Of a DNA stretch of 64,000 nucleotides, positions 16,794-25,468 are shown in pieces. Positions within the stretch are counted from its first letter, which is position 1, and each line of letters opens with the position of its first letter. The translations under genes and the position numbers were made by a program. This DNA is from Pseudomonas oryzihabitans (lineage in GTDB: Bacteria; Pseudomonadota; Gammaproteobacteria; Pseudomonadales; Pseudomonadaceae). The notes under the pieces were generated by a model. That model was given only the letters and a program-made list of their open reading frames with translations, was not told where the DNA came from and did not search any database. The stretch is taken from the NCBI RefSeq assembly GCF_007665395.1, contig NZ_VDND01000009.1, forward strand, positions 1 through 64,000. Direction: 5' to 3'.

Positions 16794-17861
16794 ATGAGCC
16801 AAGCCAAAGGCTACGCTGCCCAGTCCCCCGACCAGCCCCTGGCGCCCTTCTCCTTCGAGCGCCGCGAGCCGGGCGCTCACGACGTGCAGATCGACATCCT
16901 CTTCTGCGGCGTCTGCCATTCAGACCTGCACACCGCGCGCAACGAGTGGAACAACACGCTGTATCCCTCCGTGCCGGGCCACGAGATCCTCGGCAAGGTG
17001 ACCGCGGTCGGCGCCCACGTGAAGCACTTCAAGGTCGGCGACACCGTCGGCGTCGGCTGCATGGTCGACAGCTGCCAGCACTGCGCCCCCTGTGACGCCG
17101 GCGAAGAGTCCTACTGCGAGAACGGCTTCACCGGTACCTACAACGGCAACCTCTACGGTGGCGCCGAAAACACCCAGGGCGGCTACTCCGACCACATCGT
17201 GGTCAACGAGAAATTCGTGCTCAAGGTGAGCCATACCGAGAACCTGGCCGCCGTGGCGCCGCTGCTGTGCGCCGGCATCACCACCTACTCGCCGCTGGCC
17301 CACTGGAAGGTCGGCCCGGGCAAGAAGGTCGGCATCGTCGGCCTGGGTGGCCTCGGCCACATGGGCGTGAAGATCGCCCACGCCATGGGTGCCCACGTGG
17401 TGCTCTTCACCACCAGCGCCAACAAGAAGGACGACGCCCTGCGCCTGGGCGCGGACGAGGTGGTGGTGTCGAAGAACGAAGACGAGATGGCCGCCCACGC
17501 CGGCAGCTTCGACTTCATCCTCAACACCGTGGCCGCGCCGCACAACCTGGACGCCTTCCTCACCCTGCTGAAGTGGGACGGCACCATGACCCTGGTCGGC
17601 GTACCCGCCGAGCCGCACCCCGCGCCCAGCGTGTTCAACCTGGTGATGAAGCGCCGCCAACTGGCCGGTTCGCTCATCGGCGGCATCCGCGAAACCCAGG
17701 AGATGCTGGACTTCTGCGCCAAGCACGGCATCGTCTCGGACATCGAGCAGATCGCCATCCAGGACATCAACCAGGCCTATGAGCGCATGCTCAAGAGCGA
17801 CGTGAAGTACCGCTTCGTGATCGACATGCAGAGCCTCAAGCAGGGCCAGACCGCGGCCTGA
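16794..17861 (+). CDS. Zinc-dependent NAD(P) alcohol dehydrogenase (YahK/CAD-like)
   Basis: Cytoplasmic medium-chain dehydrogenase that reduces aldehydes, 355 residues. The catalytic zinc ligands appear in GVCHSD and PGHEI; the structural zinc loop has four cysteines (DSCQHCAPCDAGEESYC), and the coenzyme site is GLGGLGHMGV. I choose ATG 16794, 12 bases after an earlier ATG, because GAGG lies at the right distance. Followed by a GC-rich inverted repeat terminator. The family is broad-specificity aldehyde reductases; substrate not assigned. Confidence 0.92.
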   Translation: MSQAKGYAAQSPDQPLAPFSFERREPGAHDVQIDILFCGVCHSDLHTARNEWNNTLYPSVPGHEILGKVTAVGAHVKHFKVGDTVGVGCMVDSCQHCAPCDAGEESYCENGFTGTYNGNLYGGAENTQGGYSDHIVVNEKFVLKVSHTENLAAVAPLLCAGITTYSPLAHWKVGPGKKVGIVGLGGLGHMGVKIAHAMGAHVVLFTTSANKKDDALRLGADEVVVSKNEDEMAAHAGSFDFILNTVAAPHNLDAFLTLLKWDGTMTLVGVPAEPHPAPSVFNLVMKRRQLAGSLIGGIRETQEMLDFCAKHGIVSDIEQIAIQDINQAYERMLKSDVKYRFVIDMQSLKQGQTAA

Positions 17862-17881
17862 CCCGTGTTCGCCGCCTGATC

Positions 17882-17912
17882 GACAACGCCCGCGCCCGTC
17901 GCGGGCGTTGTC
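17882..17912 (+). terminator. Terminator-like hairpin after alcohol dehydrogenase
   Basis: A 12-bp perfect stem (GACAACGCCCGC / GCGGGCGTTGTC) around a 7-base loop, 20 bases past the stop. No T tract follows, so termination may be inefficient. Confidence 0.6.
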
Positions 17913-17980
17913 ATGTCTGGTAACGCATTTTTGGCGCGCCCCGCGGTCCTAGCGATGACGACAATCACGAGGCGGCGGCC

Positions 17981-18841
17981 ATGCAGTGGGACAAGGGACA
18001 ACGTAGCGACAACGTGGAACAGGCCAGCGGCGGACGCGGCATGAAGATCGGCGGCGGGCTGGGCCTGGGCGGCGTGGCCCTGGTGGTGGTGTTCGGCCTG
18101 CTCAGCGGCCAGAGCCCGACCCAGATCCTCGGCAACCTGATCAGCCTCAGCGGCCAGGGCGCCCCGACCCAGCAGCAGACCACCGCGCCGGCGGACAATA
18201 GCCAGGTGGACTTCGTCCGCGTGGTGCTGGGCGAAACCGAGAATACCTGGACCCGGATCTTCCAGGCCCATGGCGAGCAGTACCAGCCGCCCAAGCTGGT
18301 GCTGTTCAATGGCCAGGTGCAGTCCGGTTGCGGCGGCGCCACCGCGGCCAGCGGGCCCTTCTATTGCCCGGTGGACGGCAAGGTCTACCTGGACCTCACC
18401 TTCTTCCAGGAACTGCAGCAGCGCTTCGGCGCCGACGGCGACTTCGCCCGTGCCTACGTCATCGCCCACGAAGTCGGCCACCACGTGCAGAACCTTACCG
18501 GCACCACCAACAAGATGGAAGCGGCGCGCCGTCGCGGCATTCCCACCGAAGGCGCCACCGGCTTGTCGGTCCGCCTGGAACTGCAGGCCGACTGCTATGC
18601 CGGGGTCTGGGCCAACGATGCCCAGCAGCGGCTGAACTGGCTGGATCCGGGTGACCTCGAAAAGGCCTTGAACGCGGCCAACGCCATCGGCGACGATCGC
18701 CTGCAACGCCAGGCCCAGGGGCGCGTGGTGCCGGATTCCTTCACCCATGGCAGTTCGGCGCAGCGGGTGAAGTGGTTCCGCACCGGCTTCGACAGTGGCA
18801 AGGTGGAGAGCTGCAACACCTTCGCTGCGCAGGCGCTCTGA
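17981..18841 (+). CDS. YpfJ-like neutral zinc metallopeptidase
   Basis: Membrane-anchored peptidase family protein of 286 residues. One N-terminal membrane segment (about 22-43) follows a short cytoplasmic tail; the rest lies in the periplasm. The zinc-binding HEVGHH (163-168) and a downstream ELQADCYAGVWA glutamate complete the active site typical of the family. The cellular substrate is not known. The next gene starts 19 bases downstream with its own ribosome-binding site and may be cotranscribed. Confidence 0.9.
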   Translation: MQWDKGQRSDNVEQASGGRGMKIGGGLGLGGVALVVVFGLLSGQSPTQILGNLISLSGQGAPTQQQTTAPADNSQVDFVRVVLGETENTWTRIFQAHGEQYQPPKLVLFNGQVQSGCGGATAASGPFYCPVDGKVYLDLTFFQELQQRFGADGDFARAYVIAHEVGHHVQNLTGTTNKMEAARRRGIPTEGATGLSVRLELQADCYAGVWANDAQQRLNWLDPGDLEKALNAANAIGDDRLQRQAQGRVVPDSFTHGSSAQRVKWFRTGFDSGKVESCNTFAAQAL

Positions 18842-18860
18842 CCTGCCGAGGAGTTCGTCG

Positions 18861-19862
18861 ATGCGTCGCCTGTTCGCGCTGTGCCTGATCCTGGCTGCCA
18901 ACACCGCCCTGGCGGCGCCCCATGAGGGCGTGGCCCGCATCGTCGATGACCGCCTGCCGATCGGCACGGCCCAGGCCGCGCTGGAGCTGTCCACCGACTG
19001 GAGCCGGCCGCACCCGGAAATCCGCCGTGCCCTGGTGATCGTCCATGGCCGGCTGCGCAACGCCGCGACCTATTTCCGCTCCGGGGAAACCGCTACCCAG
19101 GCGGCAGGCGCCAGCGCCGACACCCTGGTGATAGCGCCACAGTTCCTCAACGACCAGGACGTCAAGCGCCATCAGCTGCCGGACGACCTGCTGCGCTGGC
19201 AGGGCAATGCCTGGATGGGCGGCGAGCCGGCGCTGGGGCCTCGACCACTGAGCAGCTTCGCGGTGTTCGACGCCCTCCTCGCCCGCCTCGCGGATCGGCA
19301 CCTGTTGCCCAATCTGCAAGAGGTGGTGATCGCCGGCCATTCCGGCGGCGGCCAGGTGGTGCAGCGCTATGCCGTGCTCGGCCAGGGCGAGCGCCCGCTG
19401 GCGGGTAGTGGTATCCGCCTGAGATTCGTGGTGGCCAATCCCTCGTCCTATGCCTATTTCGACGCCAGCAGGCCCGACGCCCAGGGCCGTCCCGCGCCCT
19501 TCGCCGGTGCGGCGACCTGTGCGGACTTCGATACCTGGAAATACGGCATGCAGGGACTACCGGCCTATGCCGAGGGACGCAGCGCGACGACGCTGGAGCA
19601 GCACTATGCCGGTCTCGACCTCACCTATTTGCTGGGCGCCGAGGACATCGACCCCAACCATCCGGCACTGGACAAGAGTTGCGCCGCCGAGGCCCAGGGC
19701 CCCTATCGCCTGGCGCGTGGCCTGAACTACTACCGCTACCTGCAGGGGCGTCACGCTAGCCTGCCCCAGCGCCTGGTCCAGGTGCCCGGCGTCGGTCACA
19801 ACGGCGATGCCATCTTTACCTCGGCGGAAGGCCGCCGGGTGCTGTTCGGCACCGGCGGCTGA
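18861..19862 (+). CDS. Secreted alpha/beta hydrolase fold protein
   Basis: 333 residues from ATG 18861 with GAGGAG upstream; the signal peptide is MRRLFALCLILAANTALAA. The mature protein has ALVIVHGRLRN, a Ser elbow IAGHSGGGQ and a C-terminal VPGVGHNGDAIF supplying the His, the order seen in alpha/beta hydrolases. It probably acts in the periplasm or outside the cell on an ester or amide; the substrate is unknown. Converges with the histidine kinase gene on the opposite strand, 3 bases apart. Confidence 0.83.
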   Translation: MRRLFALCLILAANTALAAPHEGVARIVDDRLPIGTAQAALELSTDWSRPHPEIRRALVIVHGRLRNAATYFRSGETATQAAGASADTLVIAPQFLNDQDVKRHQLPDDLLRWQGNAWMGGEPALGPRPLSSFAVFDALLARLADRHLLPNLQEVVIAGHSGGGQVVQRYAVLGQGERPLAGSGIRLRFVVANPSSYAYFDASRPDAQGRPAPFAGAATCADFDTWKYGMQGLPAYAEGRSATTLEQHYAGLDLTYLLGAEDIDPNHPALDKSCAAEAQGPYRLARGLNYYRYLQGRHASLPQRLVQVPGVGHNGDAIFTSAEGRRVLFGTGG

Positions 19863-19865
19863 TCC

Positions 19866-22055
19866 TCAGGGACTGAGCACCGCGCGGCTGCCCAGCAGAC
19901 CCTGGACCTTGCCGACGAAGGTGTCGAGGCTGAATGGCTTGGTGAGCAGCTGCATGCCCTCGGCGACCAGGCAGGACTGCGGCTCGCCATCGTTCACGTA
20001 GCCGGTGATGAACAGCACCGGCAGATTAGGCCGCAGGGTGCGGGCCGCGTTGGCCAGCAGCCGCCCGTTCAGACCGGGCAGGCCGACATCGGTGATCAGC
20101 AGATCGAAGCCTTCGCCCTCGCGCAGCGCCGCCAACGCCGACTCGGCATCGACGGCATCGCGATAGTGCCAGCCGAGTTCGTCGAACAGTTGCACCAGCA
20201 GGCCGCGGATCACTGCATCGTCCTCCACCAGCAGCACCCGGGCGGTGGGCAGTGCCCGCGCCGCCGTGGTGCCGGCCGCGGTGGTCGGCGCCTGCGGCGC
20301 GGTACCGGGATGGCGTGGCAGCAGCAGGCTCACCCGGCACCCCTGGCCGGGCGCGCTGGTCACCGTCACCTGGCCACGGGATTGCTGGACGAAGCCATAG
20401 ATCATCGACAGGCCCAGACCCGAGCCCTGGCCTACCGGCTTGGTGGTGAAGAAGGGTTCGAAGACGCGCTCCAAGACCTCGGGCGTCATGCCGAGCCCAT
20501 CGTCGCTCACCGCGATCTGCAGATAGTCGCCCGCCGGCAGCGTCGACCCGGCGACCGGCTGCACCCAGTTGGCGGCGCTGATGGTGAGGGTACCCCCTGC
20601 CGGCATGGCGTCGCGACTGTTGATGGCCAGATTGAGCAGGGCGTTTTCCAGCTGGTGGGGATCGGCGTCGACCTGCCAGAGCGTCGCTGCCAGGTCAACC
20701 TGGCAGCGAATCTGCGGACCCAGGCTGTGCAGGAGGATTTCCTTGAAGTCGGCGATCAGGGCACTGACGTCGACCGCCTGGGGCAGCAGCGTCTGCCGGC
20801 GGGAGAAGGCCAGCAGACGATGGGTGAGGCTGGCGCCTCGGCTCACCGACTGGGTGGCGGTGTCCAGCAGGCCGTCGACCTGGGCCAGGGCTTGGGGCGC
20901 CAGGCGTCGGCGCAGCAGATCCACGCTGGCCTGGATGCCGGCCAGCAGGTTGTTGAAATCGTGGGCGATGCCGCCGGTGAGCTGGCCGACCGCCTCCATC
21001 TTCTGGGCCTGGCGCAGCAGCTCCTCGGTCTGGGCGCGACTCTGCATCTCCTCGCGTAGTTGCCGATTGGCCGCTTCCAGCTCCGCGGTGCGGGCCTGCA
21101 CCTGGACTTCCAGGGTGGCGCGCTCGCGGCGCAGGGCCTCCTCGGCCTCGCGGCGATCGTCGATGTCCTCGGTGGTGCCGTACCAGCGGATCACCGCACC
21201 GGTCTCGTCCTGGCGCGGATAGGCGCGGGTGCGCATCCAGCAATGGCTGCCGTCCGCCACCCGTACGCGATGCTCGTGGTCATAGGCCCGGCCGGTGGCG
21301 AGGGCGGTGGCCCAGGCCTGGCGGGTCGCCGTGCGGTCGTCGGGGTGCAGCAGCCGCCAGAAGGTCTCGGCGCGCAAGTCGGCCCGGCCGGTCAACTGCT
21401 GCCAGCGCGGCGAGAAGATCACCTCGCGACCCATGGGATCGCAGGTCCAGGTGTATTGCGGATTGAGCTCCACCAGGTGCCGATAGTGGTCCTCGCTCTC
21501 GCGCAGCTGGCGATCCGCCTGATGGCGCTCGATGGCCAGGGCCGCGGTCTCGGTGACCAGGCGAAAGGCCTCGCGCTCGGCCGCCGAGGGACGGCGCGGC
21601 TCCAGGTAGTAATTGGCGAAGGTCCCCAGCAGGCGGCCATCGAGGGCCAGGATCGGCATCGACCAGCAGGCCCGCAGGCCGTGGCGCAACGCCAGGTCGC
21701 GGGCCCCAGCCCAGAGCGGATCGCTGGCGATGTCCTCGACGTAGACCGGCTCGCGCCGATACGCCGCGGTGCCACAGGAACCGGCCGTGGGACCGATCTC
21801 CAGGCGGCCGAGGTCCTGGCTGTAGGCCTCCGGCAGGCTCGGGGCGACGCCGTCCTCCAAGAAGCGGCCGTCATCGCTGAGCAACAGGATGCAGGCGTGC
21901 AGCCGCACCTGGGCGAGGCGCTCCACCCGCTGCATCAGGGAGTGCAGCACCCGCGCCAGCGGCAAGCCGGTCGCGAGACTTTCCAGCGCCTGACGCTCGT
22001 ACTGGCGCAGGTCGCTGGCAGGGGGGTGATCGTGGCGAGATCGAGGAAGGCTCAT
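19866..22055 (-). CDS. Hybrid sensor histidine kinase (GAF-PAS-HisKA-HATPase-REC)
   Basis: Cytoplasmic hybrid kinase with no clear membrane segment. From ATG 22055 (729 residues): GAF domain (about 20-165), PAS/PAC (about 185-300), coiled linker, HisKA with GGIAHDFNNLLAG, HATPase with the N box LLNLAINSRDAM and G box GSGLGLSMIYGF, then a C-terminal receiver (LLVEDDAVIRG, phospho-acceptor in LLITDVGLPG). The fused receiver suggests a self-contained phosphorelay or feedback control. No separate response regulator or output gene is adjacent, so the target is unknown. A start 54 bases further upstream is possible but has no support. Confidence 0.92.
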   Translation of the reverse strand: MSLPRSRHDHPPASDLRQYERQALESLATGLPLARVLHSLMQRVERLAQVRLHACILLLSDDGRFLEDGVAPSLPEAYSQDLGRLEIGPTAGSCGTAAYRREPVYVEDIASDPLWAGARDLALRHGLRACWSMPILALDGRLLGTFANYYLEPRRPSAAEREAFRLVTETAALAIERHQADRQLRESEDHYRHLVELNPQYTWTCDPMGREVIFSPRWQQLTGRADLRAETFWRLLHPDDRTATRQAWATALATGRAYDHEHRVRVADGSHCWMRTRAYPRQDETGAVIRWYGTTEDIDDRREAEEALRRERATLEVQVQARTAELEAANRQLREEMQSRAQTEELLRQAQKMEAVGQLTGGIAHDFNNLLAGIQASVDLLRRRLAPQALAQVDGLLDTATQSVSRGASLTHRLLAFSRRQTLLPQAVDVSALIADFKEILLHSLGPQIRCQVDLAATLWQVDADPHQLENALLNLAINSRDAMPAGGTLTISAANWVQPVAGSTLPAGDYLQIAVSDDGLGMTPEVLERVFEPFFTTKPVGQGSGLGLSMIYGFVQQSRGQVTVTSAPGQGCRVSLLLPRHPGTAPQAPTTAAGTTAARALPTARVLLVEDDAVIRGLLVQLFDELGWHYRDAVDAESALAALREGEGFDLLITDVGLPGLNGRLLANAARTLRPNLPVLFITGYVNDGEPQSCLVAEGMQLLTKPFSLDTFVGKVQGLLGSRAVLSP

Positions 22056-22147
22056 ACGACGGGCCCGGCATGAATCCAAAGCCGGCATCTTAGCCAGCCA
22101 GCGGGCCACCGATAGCCTCTTTGCGCCTAACGGCTAATTTTCCGGCG

Positions 22148-22735
22148 TCAAAGCGCCGACAGGATCTCCTGGCAGGTTTCGAAACGCTGGTCGCGGGCGG
22201 CGGGCCAGGGATCGCCGGGCTGGTTGACCTGCAGGGTGGTGCAGCCCACCGCCCGGCCACACTCCAGGTCGTAGCGATGATCGCCGACCATCACCAGGCT
22301 CCCGGGCGCCACCTGCCAGAGATCGGCCAGCCGTAACAGACCGCCCGGATCGGGCTTGGGCGCCGCCTCGTCGCGGCCGAGCACCGCGCCGGGGTCGAAA
22401 CAGTCTTCCAGGCCGATGGCGGCCAGGGTCAGCAGTGCCAGGTCACGGGCATTGCGGGTGAGGATGCCCAGGTGGCAGCCACGGGCGTGCAGGCTCCGCA
22501 CCAGGTCCACGGCGCCGGGCGCCGGCTGGGCGGCCACCGCCAGTTCCCGCTCGTGGGCGAACAGCCAGGCGTGCTTGGCCTCGCGCTCGGTCGCCGGCAA
22601 CTCGGCCAGGTGGTGCAGGATGTCGGCCTGCGCGGGAATGTCCAGGTGCCGGCGAATGGCGGCGAAGTCATGGACGGCGAGGGTCAGGGTGCCATCCAGG
22701 TCGAACACCCAGTGGCTGAGGTGACGCAATGTCAT
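22148..22735 (-). CDS. HAD family hydrolase (phosphoglycolate phosphatase-like)
   Basis: 195-residue haloacid-dehalogenase superfamily phosphatase. Motif I WVFDLDGTLT (11-20), motif II in LGILTRNA, the lysine in AAPKPDPGGL and motif IV in MVGDHRYDLECG are all present. The substrate is a small phosphorylated metabolite that cannot be named. Start at 22735 is chosen because the DxD motif then lies close to the N-terminus as usual. Divergent from another HAD gene at 22836. Confidence 0.9.
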   Translation of the reverse strand: MTLRHLSHWVFDLDGTLTLAVHDFAAIRRHLDIPAQADILHHLAELPATEREAKHAWLFAHERELAVAAQPAPGAVDLVRSLHARGCHLGILTRNARDLALLTLAAIGLEDCFDPGAVLGRDEAAPKPDPGGLLRLADLWQVAPGSLVMVGDHRYDLECGRAVGCTTLQVNQPGDPWPAARDQRFETCQEILSAL

Positions 22736-22835
22736 GCAGGGATCCTTCGGCAAGGGGCGACCTCCGGGCACTCGGGGGGAACCCTCGTCACCCGCGCTCC
22801 GTCTGGTGGAAACCACCACCAGCAGGAGTCTACCC

Positions 22836-23585
22836 ATGACGACGACCGTTCGGGCGTTACTTTTCGATGTCTTCGGCACCGTGGTGGACTGGCGTGGCAG
22901 CCTGATCGAAGGGTTGCAGGGCCTGTCGGCCAGGCATGGCGTGCAGGCCGACTGGGCCAGGCTGGCCGATGCCTGGCGCAGCGAAGCCTACGAGGCCATC
23001 CTGCCGCAGATCGCCGCCCGCACCCTGCCCTGGCTGCCCCTCGACGAGGTCCACCGCCTGGCGCTGGACGAACTGCTGCCGCGCCACGGCCTGGTCGGCC
23101 TGACCGACGCCGAGGTGGCCTGGATCAATCGCCGCTGGCACCAGCTCGACCCCTGGCCGGATGCGGTGCCCGGCCTGCAGCGGTTGCGCCAGGGCTATCC
23201 GGTGTGCGCCCTGTCCAATGGCAACGTCAGCCTGTTGCTGGACATGGCCCGCCACGCGGGCCTGCCCTGGGACATGCTGTTCGGTGCCGACCTGTTCCAG
23301 CGCTACAAGCCGGCTGCAGAGGTGTACCTGGGTGCCTGCGCCCTGCTCGACCTGCAACCCGAGCAGGTGATGCTCTGCGCTGCCCACAATGACGACCTGC
23401 AAGCCGCCCAGGACCTGGGCCTGGCCACCGCCTTCATCCAGCGGCCGCGGGAAAACGGCCCGGCGGGCGGCGAGGTATCGACGGGCAACTGGGATCTGCA
23501 AGCCAGCGACCTGCAGGACCTGGCCGACCAGCTGGGCCTGCCACCGATCCCACTCCAGGCCGACGAGGACCGGGCCGAGGGCTGA
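22836..23585 (+). CDS. Haloacid dehalogenase type II family protein
   Basis: 249 residues from ATG 22836 with CAGGAG upstream. The N-terminal LLFDVFGTVVDWRGS is the hallmark of L-2-haloacid dehalogenases (nucleophile Asp in FDVFGT). ALSNGNVSLL (motif II), FQRYKPAAEVYLGA (Lys) and the CAAHNDDLQAA motif IV agree. Members hydrolyse 2-haloacids, but many housekeeping relatives act on other substrates, so dehalogenation is not proved. Divergent from the other HAD gene, with a 100-base gap. Confidence 0.9.
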   Translation: MTTTVRALLFDVFGTVVDWRGSLIEGLQGLSARHGVQADWARLADAWRSEAYEAILPQIAARTLPWLPLDEVHRLALDELLPRHGLVGLTDAEVAWINRRWHQLDPWPDAVPGLQRLRQGYPVCALSNGNVSLLLDMARHAGLPWDMLFGADLFQRYKPAAEVYLGACALLDLQPEQVMLCAAHNDDLQAAQDLGLATAFIQRPRENGPAGGEVSTGNWDLQASDLQDLADQLGLPPIPLQADEDRAEG

Positions 23586-23603
23586 ATACGGCGATTGAGG
23601 CCT

Positions 23604-23646
23604 GCCCTGGCGCTTCTGTATCCTGCCGGATACTTTTCGCCAGGGC
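23604..23646 (+). promoter_or_regulatory. Nested hairpin leader before the acetyltransferase
   Basis: GCCCTGGCG (23604-23612) pairs with CGCCAGGGC (23638-23646); inside it GTATCC-tgcc-GGATAC forms a second stem. The outer right arm overlaps the ribosome-binding region (CAGGGC) just before the ATG at 23653. It could be a terminator of the upstream gene or a translation-controlling leader. Confidence 0.45.
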
Positions 23647-23652
23647 ATCGCC

Positions 23653-24279
23653 ATGGGTTTTCTCGACAAGCTGCGCCAGAAACGCGAACGCCAGGCCCTG
23701 GCCGCCCTGCCTCGCCTGCACCAGCGCACCGCGCGCCTGCGTCGCGAGCTGCCCGACTACGAGGTCGGCGCCGGCACCTATGGCGCGCCGCGGGTGTTCG
23801 ATCTCAAGGAAGGCGCCACGTTGCGCCTGGGGTGCTATACCTCCATCGCCGAAGGGGTACGCATCCTGCTCGGTGGCCTGCACCGCCTGGACTGGGTCAC
23901 CACCTATCCCTTTCCCGCCTTCGTCGACGACCTGGCCCATATCAAGGACTACGGCGGCAGTCGCGGCGACGTGGTGATCGGCAGCGACTGCTGGATCTGC
24001 ACCGATGCGCTGATCCTCTCCGGCGTCACCATCGGCCATGGCGCCGTGGTGGCCGCCGGTGCCGTGGTCACCCGCGATGTACCGCCCTATGCGGTGGTGG
24101 GCGGCAATCCGGCCCGCTTCATCAAATGGCGCTTCCCCGAGGCCACCTGCCAGGCGCTGCTCGACATCGCCTGGTGGGACTGGCCCGAGGCGGACATCCT
24201 CGCCGCCGGGGAACGCCTGTGCAGTGCCGACATCGACGGCTTCATCGCCTATGCCCGGGCGCGCCATCCGGCGCCCTGA
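23653..24279 (+). CDS. CatB-like O-acetyltransferase (left-handed beta-helix)
   Basis: 208-residue hexapeptide-repeat acyltransferase of the xenobiotic/chloramphenicol acetyltransferase type. The C-terminal half shows hexapeptide turns (IGSDCWICTDALILSGVTIGHGAVVAAGAVVTRDV, cited as residues 109-143) followed by the family signature PPYAVVGGNPARFIKWRF. Such enzymes transfer acetyl from acetyl-CoA to a hydroxyl; the acceptor is unknown and resistance is not implied. Located in a + strand run with the small membrane protein and trmO. Confidence 0.88.
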   Translation: MGFLDKLRQKRERQALAALPRLHQRTARLRRELPDYEVGAGTYGAPRVFDLKEGATLRLGCYTSIAEGVRILLGGLHRLDWVTTYPFPAFVDDLAHIKDYGGSRGDVVIGSDCWICTDALILSGVTIGHGAVVAAGAVVTRDVPPYAVVGGNPARFIKWRFPEATCQALLDIAWWDWPEADILAAGERLCSADIDGFIAYARARHPAP

Positions 24280-24348
24280 ATCCGGCTGCCGGAACTCGGC
24301 CCCCCGGATAAGGCTCCCCTTCATTAGTCATTCTTTTGAAGGTCATCG

Positions 24349-24621
24349 ATGGAAATGCTCGATCTGCTGCAATGGCCGGCCATGGCCATCACCCTGCTCG
24401 CCGCCTGGCTGGTGGCTTCCCAGCGCCAGGGCCGGCGCAACCTGGGCTTCTGGGTGTTCCTGCTAAGCAACGCCCTGTGGATCGCCTGGGGCCTGCAGGC
24501 CGAGGCCTATGCGCTGATCGTGCTGCAACTGGGCCTGGCGGCGATGAATCTGCGGGGTGTGCGACGCAACGCCACCGACGACCCGGCAGCGGCGCTCCCC
24601 GAGGGTCCGAGCAGGGCATAA
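24349..24621 (+). CDS. Small membrane protein, function unknown
   Basis: 90 residues with three hydrophobic segments: residues about 8-23, 33-48 and 52-66 (PAMAITLLAAWLVA, FWVFLLSNALWIAWGL, AYALIVLQLGLAAMNL). A polar tail follows. The middle resembles one half of a PQ-loop/SemiSWEET-like repeat, but the match is weak. ATG 24349 follows a weak purine-rich site. It lies 31 bases before trmO and may be cotranscribed. Confidence 0.7.
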   Translation: MEMLDLLQWPAMAITLLAAWLVASQRQGRRNLGFWVFLLSNALWIAWGLQAEAYALIVLQLGLAAMNLRGVRRNATDDPAAALPEGPSRA

Positions 24622-24652
24622 TAGCGGGCCCCGCGTCAGACGGCCCAGACCC

Positions 24653-25348
24653 ATGCAGCACAGCGTCACCCCTATTGGCCACGTCCGCTCCTGCTTCAAG
24701 GAGAAATTCGCCATCCCCCGCCAGCCGGCCCTGGCGCCGGCCGCCCGTGGCGTGCTGGAACTGCTGCCGCCGTTCGACCGCCCCGAGGCCGTCCAGGGCC
24801 TGGAGCAGGTCAGCCATGTCTGGCTGCTGTTCCTCTTCCACCAGGCGTTGGAAAACCAGCCACGGTTGCGGGTACGGCCGCCGCGGCTGGGCGGCAATAG
24901 ATACCTGGGGGTGTTCGCCACCCGCGCCACCCACAGACCCAACGGCATCGGCCAGTCGGTGGTCCGCCTCGATGGTATCGAACCGGGGCGCCTGCTGCTC
25001 TCGGGCATCGACCTGCTCGACGGCACCCCGGTGCTGGACGTCAAGCCCTATGTTCCCTATGCCGATAGCCCCGTTGGCGCCCACAACGCCATCGCCGAGG
25101 CGCCGCCGCCGGCCTTGGTGGTAGGCTGGGCGGACGCGGCGCGCGTCCAGGCCGTAGCCCATGGCCAGCGTCTCGGCGAGCCCCTGGTGGAGCTGATCGA
25201 GCAGTGCCTGGCCCAGGATCCGCGCCCGGCCTACCAGACACCCGCGCCCGAGCGACGCTATGGCGTGCGCCTCTGGGACGTGGAGGTGCACTGGCACTAT
25301 CCGACCGCGGAACAGATCCGGGTACTGGACGTGACCGTGGCGTCCTGA
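24653..25348 (+). CDS. trmO: tRNA (N6-threonylcarbamoyladenosine37-N6)-methyltransferase
   Basis: Methylates the N6 of t6A37 in tRNAs, using S-adenosylmethionine (TrmO/TsaA/YaeB family). 231 residues from ATG 24653. Family motifs: IGHVRSCFKEKFAIPRQP at the N-terminus, HVWLLFLFH, GVFATRATHRPNGIGQSVV and LDVKPYVPYADS, which form the SAM-binding six-stranded barrel; the C-terminal domain ends in DVEVHWHYP. The gene looks intact and single. Confidence 0.95.
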   Translation: MQHSVTPIGHVRSCFKEKFAIPRQPALAPAARGVLELLPPFDRPEAVQGLEQVSHVWLLFLFHQALENQPRLRVRPPRLGGNRYLGVFATRATHRPNGIGQSVVRLDGIEPGRLLLSGIDLLDGTPVLDVKPYVPYADSPVGAHNAIAEAPPPALVVGWADAARVQAVAHGQRLGEPLVELIEQCLAQDPRPAYQTPAPERRYGVRLWDVEVHWHYPTAEQIRVLDVTVAS

Positions 25349-25468
25349 CACCGCCCCGTTTGCATTCCGGCGGCCAAGGCCCCAACAATGACATGGCCGG
25401 ATCGCATGAGGCGATCCGCACGCGGCTACGGTCGCCGTTCGGCCGTATCACCGATTAGGGAAACCGCT

